Shown here piece after piece: positions 17,661 through 27,172 of a stretch of DNA of 36,023 nucleotides. Position 1 is the first letter of the stretch. Each line of letters begins with the position of its first letter. The notes beneath the pieces were generated by a model that had not been told where the DNA came from, made no database searches, and saw only the letters and a list, made by a program, of their open reading frames with translations. Position numbers and translations under genes: made by a program. Source of the stretch: a bacterium (GTDB lineage Bacteria > Zhuqueibacterota > QNDG01 > JAFGCO01); NCBI GenBank assembly GCA_016930535.1, contig JAFGGN010000013.1, positions 1-36,023 of the forward strand, given 5' to 3'.

Positions 17661-18206
17661 TTACTTGGTCGAGGAAGCGGCCTTTCCCTTTTCCAGCTCC
17701 TCGATAACCTGATCGGTCAAATCGTACTTATCCTGAGCATAGAGCACATTGCCGTTGACCGTGTCAAAAATGAAATCATAGCCGCCGTCTTCACCCACTT
17801 TATGAATGGCTGTATTGATTTTTTCAATGACCGGTTCCAGCAGCTGTTTGCGAAGCGTATAGACTTCGCCATTCTCGCCGAATTTTTCATACTGATACTG
17901 CTGGGCCTGAAGCTGAAGATTCTGAAGTTCCTGGATGCGCTCCTGTTTCTTTTCTTCGCTGAGCAGCAGGCTCTGCTGTTCCAGGGATTCCACTTTGCCC
18001 TGAATTTCCTGTTCCATTTTTTGCAGTTCCTGTGTCCACTTGCCCGTTTCGGTTTCGAGCTTTTTCTGAGCGTCCTGAGCGGCTTCATTGCTCGCGAGAA
18101 TACGCTGTGAATCCACATATCCCAGTTTCAGCTGGGCCATGACCGATCCTGCGCAAAACAGAAAAACAACGGCAAGACCAGCAGCAAAGATTTTCTTGTT
18201 CAACAC
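17661..18206 (-). CDS. skp: Periplasmic chaperone Skp/OmpH
   Basis: A 181-residue OmpH-family chaperone that holds unfolded outer-membrane proteins on the way to BamA. It has a signal peptide (NKKIFAAGLAVVFLFCAGSVMA, cleavage just before QLKLGYVD). The strand GYVDSQRILASN follows, then long Gln/Glu/Lys-rich coiled-coil tentacles (about residues 45-110), and a C-terminal part returning to the trimer body. The GTG at 18206 was chosen: GGAGGAGG lies 6 nt upstream, and the next codon, TTG, is an alternative. The frame is open further upstream but that would overlap bamA and bury the signal peptide. The gene lies 37 nt after bamA, the classical bamA-skp order. Confidence 0.92.
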   Translation of the reverse strand: MLNKKIFAAGLAVVFLFCAGSVMAQLKLGYVDSQRILASNEAAQDAQKKLETETGKWTQELQKMEQEIQGKVESLEQQSLLLSEEKKQERIQELQNLQLQAQQYQYEKFGENGEVYTLRKQLLEPVIEKINTAIHKVGEDGGYDFIFDTVNGNVLYAQDKYDLTDQVIEELEKGKAASSTK

Positions 18207-18243
18207 GGGGTTCCTCCTCCAATAGTCGATGAATATATCACGA

Positions 18244-20553
18244 TTAAAAACTGCGTCCGAATACAAAATGCGGTTTCCAGTGGCCGATCTTGTTGCCATA
18301 TTTGTCCGTATAATCAAATCCGTAGGCGTAATCGAATCCGATCATGCCGATCATGGGCATGAATATACGGGCCCCGATTCCCACCGAGCGGCGAAGATCA
18401 AAAGGATCGGTACGGGCCAGGTCGAGCCATGTATTGCCGCCTTCCGTAAAGAGCATGCCGTACATGGTGGGATTGGGGATCAGCGGAAACCGGATTTCAA
18501 ATGTGGTTTTCAGCATGGTCTTTCCGCCCCAGTCGCTGTAACTCCCGCCGGCCAGCGGATCGTCATACCCTCGCAGGGGTGTGGACCGGGACAAACCGCT
18601 GCCGCCGATAAAGAAATAATCCATGTACTGTATTTTATCGCCCCTGGTCAGCTGATCCATAAACCCGGCCTGGGCGCGCGTCATAAAAATAAGCTTATTG
18701 GAAATAATCGGCACGAAAAATTCAGCACTGAAAATATGCTTATGATAACCCACATTGCCGCCGAAAATACCGCCGGTCAGTTCGGTTTCGAGACTGACAA
18801 GCGAGCCCCTGGTGGGAAATTCGACCTGATCGAGACTGTTGCGCTGTATCTTCTGCGTAACACCGCTGGAAATCAGCGGCCAGTCCTCTCCTGCGATATT
18901 GTTGGGATTGCGTTCAATCATCCAGTCTGAAAAATCTCCCAGCGCGGTTTCATCGATGCGGTAAGTCCAGTCACCGCGGAAATAGTTGTCCGGCCATGAA
19001 AACCGCCGTCCGTAATGCAGCGTCAATCCCCGGCTGGACTGGCTGTAGCCGATATAATAGGCATCCCGTTTGATATCGTATACACTTGCACCGATGACCG
19101 TGGGTGTGTTCAGGAACCAGGGTTCCGTAAATCCCAGACTGAAAGACCGGTAATAGCGCCCGAAATTCCAGTCCAGACTCAACTGCTGTCCGTTGCCGAA
19201 AAGGTTGTTCATGCCGAGTCCCACACTGCCGATCAGCCGGTCCATTTCACTCCAGCCGGCCGACAGATTGGCCGTGTCCGTGGACTTCTCCTCGACCTTG
19301 AATGACAGATCGACATGCTCCTCATCCACAAGAAGCACATCCGGAATCACATTTGAGAAATAATTCAGCATCATCAGATCGCGATGGCTTCGCAGAAGCA
19401 GCTCCTTGCTGAAAACCATGCCCGGCCGCAGCCTGACTTCCCGCCGGATGACGCGATCCTTGGTACGCGTGTTTCCCCCGATATGGATTTTCCGTATCCG
19501 GACCGGATTCTTCTCATCGATAATGAAATGGACATCGAGTGTATCGCCGTGACGCAGTGTTTCTCTCGGTGAAATCTGGGCATAAATATATCCCAGATCA
19601 TAATAAGCACCGCCCACATTCTCAGAACGCGTTTTTTCGAACTTCTCCTGACTGAAAGCATCCCCTGTTTTAAAATCGAGCAATGAATTCAGAAATGCTT
19701 CCTTGAACAGCTCATTGCCTTCCCATGTGACATCGCCGAAATAATAACACCGGCCCTCACGAACCCATAAATCGATGAACATGTCCTTGTTTTCTATGTC
19801 GTAATATAAGGAGTCGCGCAGAATTTCCGCATCACGGTACCCGTGATTCCGGTAATAATTCAATATGTTTTCCCTGTCTTCCTCGTATTCCATTTTTTTG
19901 AAATCCGCACCCCTCCACCAACGGTCCTCTTTGGTTTTCTTCATTTGTTTCCGTAATATTTTATCTTTGAAAACCGTATTGCCGAAGAAGCGGATCCGCT
20001 GGATCTGCACCTTCCTGCCCTCATCGATATGGATATCAAGGTTCACCCTGCCTTCCTTTTCAGCATCCCTGGTTTCCATTTTCACATTGGCCAGCGTGAA
20101 CCCCTTTTCCGCATAGGCTTTCAACAGTTTTTTCCTGGCCCTGGCAATCTGACTCGGGCTGATCACCTGCCGCCGGAAAAATCCGAGTTCCTTCTCGACT
20201 TCCTCCTTTTTCAGCTTCTTGTTGCCCGTGATTTCAAATTTTTCCAGCCGGGGATATTCTTCCACCTTGATGGTGAGAAACAGACCCTCGGTTGTGCGAT
20301 AGTTCATCACAATCTGAATATCGGAAAAAAGTCCAAGCTCCCACAACTGCTTGATTGCATTTTTGATGTCTTCCAGAGACGCTTCCTGCCCCTCTTTCAG
20401 GCCTGAACTGAGCTTGATGACACTCGCTTCTGCGGTTTGATTGCCCGAGACCGAAAGTTGAATGATTTCACCCAGCTGACCGGACTGTGCCGTCAGGAAC
20501 GGGGCCGCAATGATGCAGGCAATCGCTGCAAACCATATAAATCGAACACGCAA
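18244..20553 (-). CDS. bamA: Outer-membrane protein assembly factor BamA
   Basis: A 769-residue Omp85 protein, the core of the machine that inserts beta-barrels into the outer membrane. After a signal peptide (RVRFIWFAAIACIIAAPFLTA) come POTRA domains over about residues 30-400. Examples of POTRA strands are GLFLTIKVEEYPRLEKFEITG, KVQIQRIRFFGNTVFKDKILR and VRIRKIHIGGNTRTKDRVIRRE. The 16-strand barrel follows. It has the conserved loop-6 motif as RGYDDP in GLSRSTPLRGYDDP, and it ends in phenylalanine (VFGRSF), the usual recognition signal. The start is a TTG at 20553: GGAGGA lies 9 nt upstream and it leads straight into the signal peptide. A 108-bp AT-rich gap separates it from tamB. I could not define a convincing promoter there. 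Confidence 0.94.
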   Translation of the reverse strand: MRVRFIWFAAIACIIAAPFLTAQSGQLGEIIQLSVSGNQTAEASVIKLSSGLKEGQEASLEDIKNAIKQLWELGLFSDIQIVMNYRTTEGLFLTIKVEEYPRLEKFEITGNKKLKKEEVEKELGFFRRQVISPSQIARARKKLLKAYAEKGFTLANVKMETRDAEKEGRVNLDIHIDEGRKVQIQRIRFFGNTVFKDKILRKQMKKTKEDRWWRGADFKKMEYEEDRENILNYYRNHGYRDAEILRDSLYYDIENKDMFIDLWVREGRCYYFGDVTWEGNELFKEAFLNSLLDFKTGDAFSQEKFEKTRSENVGGAYYDLGYIYAQISPRETLRHGDTLDVHFIIDEKNPVRIRKIHIGGNTRTKDRVIRREVRLRPGMVFSKELLLRSHRDLMMLNYFSNVIPDVLLVDEEHVDLSFKVEEKSTDTANLSAGWSEMDRLIGSVGLGMNNLFGNGQQLSLDWNFGRYYRSFSLGFTEPWFLNTPTVIGASVYDIKRDAYYIGYSQSSRGLTLHYGRRFSWPDNYFRGDWTYRIDETALGDFSDWMIERNPNNIAGEDWPLISSGVTQKIQRNSLDQVEFPTRGSLVSLETELTGGIFGGNVGYHKHIFSAEFFVPIISNKLIFMTRAQAGFMDQLTRGDKIQYMDYFFIGGSGLSRSTPLRGYDDPLAGGSYSDWGGKTMLKTTFEIRFPLIPNPTMYGMLFTEGGNTWLDLARTDPFDLRRSVGIGARIFMPMIGMIGFDYAYGFDYTDKYGNKIGHWKPHFVFGRSF

Positions 20554-20661
20554 ATCGTTAATCCTCCAAAATAATTTATAAGTTACAAAAATTCCAACGC
20601 TTTGTAAAGCAATTAATTTAATTTGGCCCTCTGTGAAGGACCGGACCGTCATCTCCCCCGG

Positions 20662-23600
20662 TCAGAACGGGAAAACATGCCTCAGCCATATCCTCTTGTC
20701 CTCACGCCGGTCATGCAGCAGTTTACTGTCATATGTGTACTCCATTTCCAGAAAAAGATCGGGCCGGAATGTATACTCCACGGACAATGCATGCCTGAAT
20801 CCCAGGCCCTCGTCATAATACTGATACTTCCATGGCGTCTGAATCTGGCCCGAATAAATCACGAACAGGCCGGGGGCCAGATACTTTCCCAGGGTCAGAC
20901 GGGAGCTCCTGAACAGCCATTTGGGATCAAAGAACGGTTGTTCCACGGTCTGCAGCTGCATCAGATTGCTGCTGAATTTGCTTGAAAAACGGACCACATC
21001 CAGACCGAGATAACGCCGGATTTCGCGTTCCAGCGGACGGAACAGGGGCCTGAAAACCAGATTCTCCACCTGAAGACCGAGTGCATCGTATGCCCTTTCC
21101 CTGATCTGGCTGGAAGAATACCCCATGGCCGCAAGCAGATCCGCCTCATTCCGGGCCAGATTGGGATTGTCCGTACTGAATTTGAAAATGATGTTGTTCC
21201 AGCTGCCGCCCTGCACTTCGAGGCCGGTGGCGTCATCCACTGTGGTCAATGTCAGCCATACTGTCGAGGGAATGCCTGTGGAATCGATGACTGTCGTATA
21301 CGAACGGCCGGACACAATGGGATTGGATGCGCCTTTCGGATAGTCAAACGTAATACGTTCCGGCCTGAAATACATATCGAGCACCTCGATGGTTCCTTCC
21401 GTGGATTCCAGATTGCCCCAGACCTGCAGGCTCCCTTCATCGATCACGCCCTGGATGTTAAGACGGCCATAATCCTTCTTTAGTTGCAAATCTGCATAGA
21501 CATTGCCGAGGGGGCTTTCGATGGACCGGATGTAGTGCACATCGGACAATGGACAGACCTGAAGGTTCCAGTTCACCGTTTTGAGGAAATCGATCATACT
21601 GCGGCCGCTGTCCTTCCCTGGCAGTTTTAAAAACGGATAGGTCAGACGCAGATTATTCAGCCTCAATGTTCCCTGCAGGAGCGGACCGTATTCTTCCGAT
21701 CCCGCGATCAAAAAGGGCTGGCCGGAATTAAATCCATCGAAGGCAATCATGCCTTCCTCACGCGATTCCATCAGTCCCGGAATATGCATCCGGATTCCCC
21801 TGGGATCCGTCTCCAGGCAAATGTGACCGAGACTGACACCGGCACTTTCCATACGGATTTCGGGCCAGCCTGAGACCGGAGCCGGCACGTTCCAGATCCG
21901 GAACGGTCTTCCCCTGACCGTTCCCGACAAATTTATGATCCGGAAGAACCGGTCCTCTGCATCCAGATCCATGGACAGGTTGATGTCTTCAATTTTCTGT
22001 ACGATACCGGCAAGTTCGATCCGGCCGTTTTCAACCGAAAACTGACCGTCTCCGAGAATAGGTGCGCCCGGACGGCCGCCCATTCGGAACCACATCCTGC
22101 CCTTTCCTTCTCCCTTTTTGACAAAATCGCTGAATTCGTCCATCACATGAAGCAAATCACCCCCGCCCTCCACGGAAATATCCATATCCTTGTCACCGGC
22201 CATGGGAATCCGGCCGTAAAACGTGAACAGGGCCCTGTCCGACCGGCTGATTTTTCCATCCGATATATAAACGCTGCTTCCCGTTATATCCCACCCGGCG
22301 CGCAATGTGTCCGAAAACAGCACCGATATGGTTTCGTAATTCAGCCGGCCCAGATGCCCCTCGTTCAGTTCGAGCCGGCCCTTCAGAGCCGGGCGGTCTC
22401 CTTTGCCGAAGACCTGCATATTCAGCGTGCTTTTTCCGGTCCAGTCGCTGAATCCCGTAATGGCATGCGCGATCCGGTTCAGATTCAGGCTCTGTCCGTA
22501 AAAGGTGCCCTTCAGAGAGTCGTTCGGCAGGGTCCATACATTACCGGCGAGAAGCGGCTCGTCATTCTGCAGTATACGGCAGCCGAACGTACGAAGCGTA
22601 TCCCTGTCCCACACGCCGGATATGTTGCCGTGAAATCCGGTCAGCCCGTGCATCTCCCAATCTGAAAACTGCAGTTTCAGATCGACATGAGGAACACGCC
22701 GGCTTCCTGTCACCTGAATCAATCCCTGCGCCGAACCCCTGTAACTGCGCAGCTGGGGAAGTACCGGATAAAATTGCGAGAGAGCCAGATCCTTCAGCTG
22801 GATACGGCACTGTATGGGATCGTCCAGAACACGGGGAATATCCGCAGTGAATGAAATGAATTCATCACAATTGAACTTTTTGATCTGCAGCCGTTTTAAA
22901 TCGTAAAACGCCGCCGCATCGATCTGTACGGGGCTGGCGGAATCGGGATACAATTTGCCCGTCAGGTTCAACTGATGTTTCCTGTCGCTGATGACATTCT
23001 CAAGGCGCATATCCCAGGCCAGTGAATCCGTTTCCTGTGTCACCCCTATGGCATGCCACATCCACCCTTTCTTATGGCTGGAGATATCCGAGCGGATCAC
23101 CTGTCCCTGAAACCATTGCTGATACGTGTCCCCGAACACATTTTCCAGAATCAGCTCGACGCCCTTTACCTGAAACTGCCAGTTTTGATTCACGGTTAAA
23201 AACTGGTCAATGAGGCCAGTCAGGAGGAAGGAACCATTGGACTGAATCCTCACCTGCAGCTGATGATTGTGATAATGCATCCGGGGATCGAACCTGAGCA
23301 TGCTGCCGCTCTTTGCCTGCATCTGGATCTGGCCGTTCAATTCGCCCCGCATATTCAAGAGAGGACCCGTGAGGAAGGCGTCTGTCTGTCCCCTGATATA
23401 ATCAAAATGTTTCCTGGCCGGAACGGGTATATTCGGAAGCAGGTCTCCCCCGATATGAAGGTTGAACCGGGACAGAAATTCAGGCCGTGAAAAATCGATC
23501 CGGTTCTCGATGTTCATCTCCAGGCCCGGTTCCTGGTTCGCCTGTCCCGAAATCTGAAGCACACTGTCCGCCAGGGTCATTGTGGCGGACACAGCCTTGA

Positions 23601-24720
23601 CAGGATAACCGGACACGTTCAGACCGGCCGCATCAAAACGCCCTTTGACCGCCGGATTGTTCAGAACACCTTCGGCCTGCAAATCGAAACGGCCTGTTCC
23701 CCGCACATGCACATTGGATTTCGGTGTCAGATTCCTGAAAAAAGGCGCCAGCTGAAACGCATCACAGCGCACTTTTACATCCATTTCCGGAGACAACAGC
23801 AGTTTCAGAGTTCCGTCCAGGGATAATTGTGATCCGTTAAAATCGGCAATATCGCCCGTGATCACCAGGTCCCTGCCGTGAAACGATCCGTTCAGATCGA
23901 CCTGATTGAAACAAAAGGGATAATTTTGAAAGCAAAAGGCCCCTTCCCTGAAATGAATCGACCCCTCATGCGACTTGCCCCTCGAATAGAATCCCTCTCC
24001 CGAAATGATTCCGCTTCTGATCTGAATAAAATCCGGTATAAGAAGGGGCATGGATTCAGGGGTGACCGATGGCTCGATCAGCCAGTGAAACGCATGGGGA
24101 CGCACCGATTGAAGATTGATTTTCCCCTCAAGACGAAGGTTTTTCTCGCCCGATTCGAACAGGCGCCCGGACAGCCGGAGCTGGGCCGAATCCACGGGCG
24201 TTGTCTGCATCCAGCCGTCCAGATCGCTGGCGAGTACAACCTGGTTCAGGCTGTCAGCCATGACAACGGCCGCATTCACGACCGTAAAGGATTGCACGGT
24301 CGTAAACTTGCCTATAAGATCCTGGAAGGCCTCCCAGTTGGTTTCCTGCGCAGCCGCCGGCCGGTTCTGCTCATGGACGATCAGTACCGGGTGCAGTAAA
24401 ATGATTTCATGCGCCACACGGCGCGGCGAAAATCCGTATCGAATGACGTTCCGGAACCGGTACCCGATTTCAATACCGTCTATCTGCAGTTCGAACACCC
24501 TGTTTTTCGGAATCAGACGAACGCCCTGCATCCTCACGCTGCTGAGATTGATATCCAGAGAAGTAATGCCCGAGCCCTGTGCGACAAAGGGCTCGATTCT
24601 GGCAAGCAGCAGATTTTTGAGTTTTTCATTGGCCCTTGTGGCCCGCCACCCCGTATAAACTCCAAGGGAGATCAGAACCAGAAATCCCAGCACCACAAGA
24701 ACCCATGTCCGTCTTCGCAT
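20662..24720 (-). CDS. tamB: TamB/DUF490-family inter-membrane protein
   Basis: A 1352-residue AsmA-like bridge protein. It starts with a single membrane anchor (about residues 6-26) and continues as a very long periplasmic beta-rich rod of repeated short strands. The C-terminal DUF490/TamB domain has EIRRYLGLDVVRFSS, followed by LTLGKYLAPGLFVIYSGQIQ and a terminal aromatic HVFPF. TamB proteins work with BamA/TamA-type barrels and are thought to guide lipids or proteins between the membranes. Immediate linkage to bamA supports that role. The ATG follows GGAAAG closely and lies only about 14 nt after a terminator-like structure. The first part of the protein is too divergent for me to assign finer domains. 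No separate TamA gene is present; BamA may be the partner. Confidence 0.88.
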   Translation of the reverse strand: MRRRTWVLVVLGFLVLISLGVYTGWRATRANEKLKNLLLARIEPFVAQGSGITSLDINLSSVRMQGVRLIPKNRVFELQIDGIEIGYRFRNVIRYGFSPRRVAHEIILLHPVLIVHEQNRPAAAQETNWEAFQDLIGKFTTVQSFTVVNAAVVMADSLNQVVLASDLDGWMQTTPVDSAQLRLSGRLFESGEKNLRLEGKINLQSVRPHAFHWLIEPSVTPESMPLLIPDFIQIRSGIISGEGFYSRGKSHEGSIHFREGAFCFQNYPFCFNQVDLNGSFHGRDLVITGDIADFNGSQLSLDGTLKLLLSPEMDVKVRCDAFQLAPFFRNLTPKSNVHVRGTGRFDLQAEGVLNNPAVKGRFDAAGLNVSGYPVKAVSATMTLADSVLQISGQANQEPGLEMNIENRIDFSRPEFLSRFNLHIGGDLLPNIPVPARKHFDYIRGQTDAFLTGPLLNMRGELNGQIQMQAKSGSMLRFDPRMHYHNHQLQVRIQSNGSFLLTGLIDQFLTVNQNWQFQVKGVELILENVFGDTYQQWFQGQVIRSDISSHKKGWMWHAIGVTQETDSLAWDMRLENVISDRKHQLNLTGKLYPDSASPVQIDAAAFYDLKRLQIKKFNCDEFISFTADIPRVLDDPIQCRIQLKDLALSQFYPVLPQLRSYRGSAQGLIQVTGSRRVPHVDLKLQFSDWEMHGLTGFHGNISGVWDRDTLRTFGCRILQNDEPLLAGNVWTLPNDSLKGTFYGQSLNLNRIAHAITGFSDWTGKSTLNMQVFGKGDRPALKGRLELNEGHLGRLNYETISVLFSDTLRAGWDITGSSVYISDGKISRSDRALFTFYGRIPMAGDKDMDISVEGGGDLLHVMDEFSDFVKKGEGKGRMWFRMGGRPGAPILGDGQFSVENGRIELAGIVQKIEDINLSMDLDAEDRFFRIINLSGTVRGRPFRIWNVPAPVSGWPEIRMESAGVSLGHICLETDPRGIRMHIPGLMESREEGMIAFDGFNSGQPFLIAGSEEYGPLLQGTLRLNNLRLTYPFLKLPGKDSGRSMIDFLKTVNWNLQVCPLSDVHYIRSIESPLGNVYADLQLKKDYGRLNIQGVIDEGSLQVWGNLESTEGTIEVLDMYFRPERITFDYPKGASNPIVSGRSYTTVIDSTGIPSTVWLTLTTVDDATGLEVQGGSWNNIIFKFSTDNPNLARNEADLLAAMGYSSSQIRERAYDALGLQVENLVFRPLFRPLEREIRRYLGLDVVRFSSKFSSNLMQLQTVEQPFFDPKWLFRSSRLTLGKYLAPGLFVIYSGQIQTPWKYQYYDEGLGFRHALSVEYTFRPDLFLEMEYTYDSKLLHDRREDKRIWLRHVFPF

Positions 24721-24734
24721 GCGGTTTTCTTTCC

Positions 24735-24762
24735 AAAAAAAAATAAGGGGACTGAGGCCCCT
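24735..24762 (-). terminator. Intrinsic terminator or attenuator between uppS and tamB
   Basis: On the minus strand AGGGG-CCTCAGT-CCCCT (5-bp GC-rich stem, 7-nt loop) is followed by TTA-like transition and a run of nine Ts. It ends 14 nt before the tamB start codon and directly abuts its ribosome site. It would end part of the uppS transcript. Confidence 0.6.
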
Positions 24763-24797
24763 CGATAATCATACGATCAATTCATGATTTGGTTCTG

Positions 24798-25559
24798 CTA
24801 CCGGACTTGTTCGCTGACCCGGCCGAACCGGCGTTCGCGGCTCTGATAATTTTCAACGGCCTTATACAGCTGCATTCGTCTGAAATCCGGCCAGAGTTCA
24901 TCTGTGATATAAATTTCAGTATAGGCAAGCTGCCAGAGCAAAAAATTGGATATCCGGAACTCTCCGCTGGTGCGGATCAGCAGGTCAGGATCCGGCATGC
25001 CGGCTGTGTAGAGATGGGATTCGACGGTCCCGGAATCGATGGTATCGGGATCCAGTTCCCCGCTATGAACCCGTTCGGCAATCTGACGGATACATTGAAC
25101 AATTTCCTCGCGGCTGCCGTAACTCAGCGCCAGATTCAGATTCAGTCCCGTATTCATACGCGTCATTTCGATGCCTTCGAAAAATTCTGTCCGGGCCGCC
25201 GCAGGAAGCGAATCAATCTGACCGATGGCCGTCAGCCGGACATTGTTTTTCATCAGATCCTCGATCTCTCTCCTCAGTGTTCCGACCAGGAGTTTCATCA
25301 GGGCGGATACCTCATCGCGCGGACGCCGCCAGTTTTCAGTGGAAAATGTGTAGAGCGTCAGCACCTTGATGCCCAGTTCACCGCACGCCTCGACAATTTC
25401 ACGTACGGATTTAACGCCTTCACGATGCCCGGCCACCCTCGGCAGGCCGCGCGTTTTGGCCCACCGCCCGTTGCCGTCCATAATAATGGCGATATGTCGC
25501 GGAAGCCCTCCCCGCTCCGTGATACGGCTGACAATTTCATTCATTTCTGCTGTAGGCAT
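24798..25559 (-). CDS. uppS: Undecaprenyl (isoprenyl) diphosphate synthase, cis-type
   Basis: A 253-residue cis-prenyltransferase that elongates farnesyl diphosphate to the C55 carrier lipid for peptidoglycan, O-antigen and other glycans. The catalytic motif HIAIIMDGNGRWAKTRGLPR has Asp28. Further signatures are GHREGVKSVREIVEAC, LTLYTFSTENWRRP and DLLIRTSGEFRISNFLLWQ near the C-terminus. The length is typical. It is the first gene of the leftward envelope run, transcribed from the divergent region shared with moxR. cdsA, often next to uppS, is not here. A second Met at residue 6 is an alternative start. Confidence 0.96.
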   Translation of the reverse strand: MPTAEMNEIVSRITERGGLPRHIAIIMDGNGRWAKTRGLPRVAGHREGVKSVREIVEACGELGIKVLTLYTFSTENWRRPRDEVSALMKLLVGTLRREIEDLMKNNVRLTAIGQIDSLPAAARTEFFEGIEMTRMNTGLNLNLALSYGSREEIVQCIRQIAERVHSGELDPDTIDSGTVESHLYTAGMPDPDLLIRTSGEFRISNFLLWQLAYTEIYITDELWPDFRRMQLYKAVENYQSRERRFGRVSEQVR

Positions 25560-25588
25560 ATCCGTTCAGGCCCTCAATTACAAATTAA

Positions 25589-25617
25589 AAATTACGATTG
25601 TATGATAACAAAGTCAA
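25589..25617 (-). promoter_or_regulatory. Candidate promoter for uppS
   Basis: In the divergent 138-bp gap the minus strand has TTGACT (25617-25612), 17 nt, then TAATTT (25594-25589). The -35 box is good and the -10 box is weak. This is the only reasonable candidate I see for the leftward run. Confidence 0.4.
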
Positions 25618-25631
25618 GATCTTATTTCAGG

Positions 25632-25660
25632 TTGACATTGCACCCAAACTTCCGTATTTT
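25632..25660 (+). promoter_or_regulatory. sigma70 promoter for moxR
   Basis: TTGACA (25632-25637), 17 nt, TATTTT (25655-25660). The -35 is a perfect match and the -10 matches 4 of 6. Transcription would start about 30 nt before the moxR ATG. It lies back to back with the candidate uppS promoter. Confidence 0.6.
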
Positions 25661-25697
25661 AAAGTTTTAAAACAAGTCAATAACCTCCAGAGGATGC

Positions 25698-26696
25698 ATG
25701 AAATCGACAAACGACGATCTGAAATCTCTCCAACTGCTGAAAGAGGCCCGTGCCCAGATCAATCAGGAAATCGGCAAGGTGATTGTCGGCCAGGATTCGG
25801 TGATTGAAGAGATGCTGATCGGGCTTTTCTCCCGCGGGCACTGTCTGCTGGTCGGTGTACCCGGCCTGGCCAAAACACTGCTCATTTCCACTTTGTCAAG
25901 AATTTTAAATTTAAAATTCAACCGTATTCAATTCACACCCGATCTGATGCCTTCGGATATCACGGGCACGGAAATCCTTGAGGAGGACCGGTCTACAGGG
26001 AAAAAAGTTTTTCGTTTCGTCCAGGGACCCGTTTTCGCGAATATTGTACTGGCGGATGAAATCAACCGGACCCCTCCGAAAACCCAGGCCGCATTGCTTC
26101 AGGCTATGCAGGAACATGAAGTCAGTGCGGGTAATGTCACCTATACGCTGGATCAGCCGTTTTTCGTACTCGCGACGCAAAATCCCATCGAACAGGAAGG
26201 CACATATCCTCTGCCCGAGGCGCAGCTCGACCGCTTTATGCTGAATTTGTGGATCGAATATCCGTCAAGGGATGAAGAACGCCTGATCGTCAGGAACACC
26301 ACGGGCAATATCGAGCCGGATCCGAAACCCGTGCTTGAAAAAAAGCGGCTGTGCCAGCTGCAGGATCTGGTCCGGCGTATTCCTGTTGCGGACCATGTGA
26401 TCGATTATGCCGTGGATCTCGTCCGGAAAACGAGACCGGACGCAGGCGATGCGCCCGAGTTTATCCGTGAATATATCAGCTGGGGCGCAGGCCCGCGTGC
26501 CTGTCAGTATCTGATTCTGGGTGCCAAGAGCAGGTGTGCCCTGGACGGCCGTCCGACACCGGATGTCTCGGATGTGGAACGCATCGCCAAACCGGTACTC
26601 CGCCACCGCATCGTGACCAATTTCAATGCCGAGGCAGACGGAATCAGGCCGGCCGATATTGTCGATAAATTGCTGGCCCTGTCCGCATCCGGATGA
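25698..26696 (+). CDS. MoxR-family AAA+ ATPase
   Basis: A 332-residue AAA+ chaperone-like ATPase. It has Walker A as GVPGLAKT (53-60) and Walker B as IVLADEINR (about 115-123), followed by TPPKTQAALLQAMQEHEVSAG, then sensor 1 in FVLATQNPIEQEGTYPLPEAQLDRF. The C-terminal lid domain contains YISWGAGPRACQYL, a MoxR hallmark. MoxR proteins are usually paired with DUF58 and VWA proteins and assist assembly or metal loading of enzyme complexes. Here the DUF58 gene is 1.2 kb downstream, separated by a glutaredoxin-like and an ATPase gene. Translation starts at ATG 25698 behind AGAGGA. The client protein is unknown. Confidence 0.93.
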   Translation: MKSTNDDLKSLQLLKEARAQINQEIGKVIVGQDSVIEEMLIGLFSRGHCLLVGVPGLAKTLLISTLSRILNLKFNRIQFTPDLMPSDITGTEILEEDRSTGKKVFRFVQGPVFANIVLADEINRTPPKTQAALLQAMQEHEVSAGNVTYTLDQPFFVLATQNPIEQEGTYPLPEAQLDRFMLNLWIEYPSRDEERLIVRNTTGNIEPDPKPVLEKKRLCQLQDLVRRIPVADHVIDYAVDLVRKTRPDAGDAPEFIREYISWGAGPRACQYLILGAKSRCALDGRPTPDVSDVERIAKPVLRHRIVTNFNAEADGIRPADIVDKLLALSASG

Positions 26697-26796
26697 GCAA
26701 TCACCGGTTCAGAATGTCATAACGGATCGTTTATACAATCAGGAACACGGCCTCAGGTTGATGAGTATACTGTAAAATACATGAAAGGAGACACAT

Positions 26797-27054
26797 ATGC
26801 TGACCGTATACTCGGTATCCTGGTGCCCGCATTGTAAAAAGACCGTACGCTTTTTGACGGACAATCATATCGATTTCATCTACAAGGACGTGGAAAAACA
26901 ACCCGGCCACATCGTCAGGCAGGTCATCGATGCCAATGGCGGCCATGACTGGGTGGTTCCCACGCTGGAATACAACGGGCAATGGCGGCCGGGGAAGCGA
27001 TTCGATGAAGACGAATTGAAAACAGACCTGAAAAACTGGGGCATTCAAATCTGA
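26797..27054 (+). CDS. Glutaredoxin-like (mycoredoxin/NrdH-type) thiol oxidoreductase
   Basis: An 85-residue single-domain thioredoxin-fold protein. The redox motif is CPHC in VSWCPHCKKTVRFL (residues 10-13). DFIYKDVEKQPGH follows, and the cis-proline is in VVPTLEYNG. The short length and CPHC rather than CPYC suggest the mycoredoxin-like branch rather than classical Grx. It would reduce protein disulfides in the cytoplasm. AAAGGAG precedes the ATG at good spacing. It is separated by about 100 bp from moxR and 118 bp from the ATPase gene, so it may be transcribed with them or alone. I found no clear promoter in either gap. Confidence 0.85.
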   Translation: MLTVYSVSWCPHCKKTVRFLTDNHIDFIYKDVEKQPGHIVRQVIDANGGHDWVVPTLEYNGQWRPGKRFDEDELKTDLKNWGIQI

Positions 27055-27172
27055 CGGAACCGGAAGCAGGAAACCGGGATTTCCATCGGAGCGATGCACC
27101 CGTCAGCCATTCTCACGCATTCTGCCAAATAAAAAAAACCGCTGTCAATGACAATCAGGGAGGAGTCTTCGT

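Noticed and set aside
18207..18317. Longer skp start overlapping bamA
   Set aside because: It would put 37 residues ahead of an obvious signal peptide; GTG 18206 directly follows GGAGGAGG.
20554..20652. Longer bamA start with 33 extra residues
   Set aside because: The extension precedes a clear signal peptide, and TTG 20553 follows GGAGGA.
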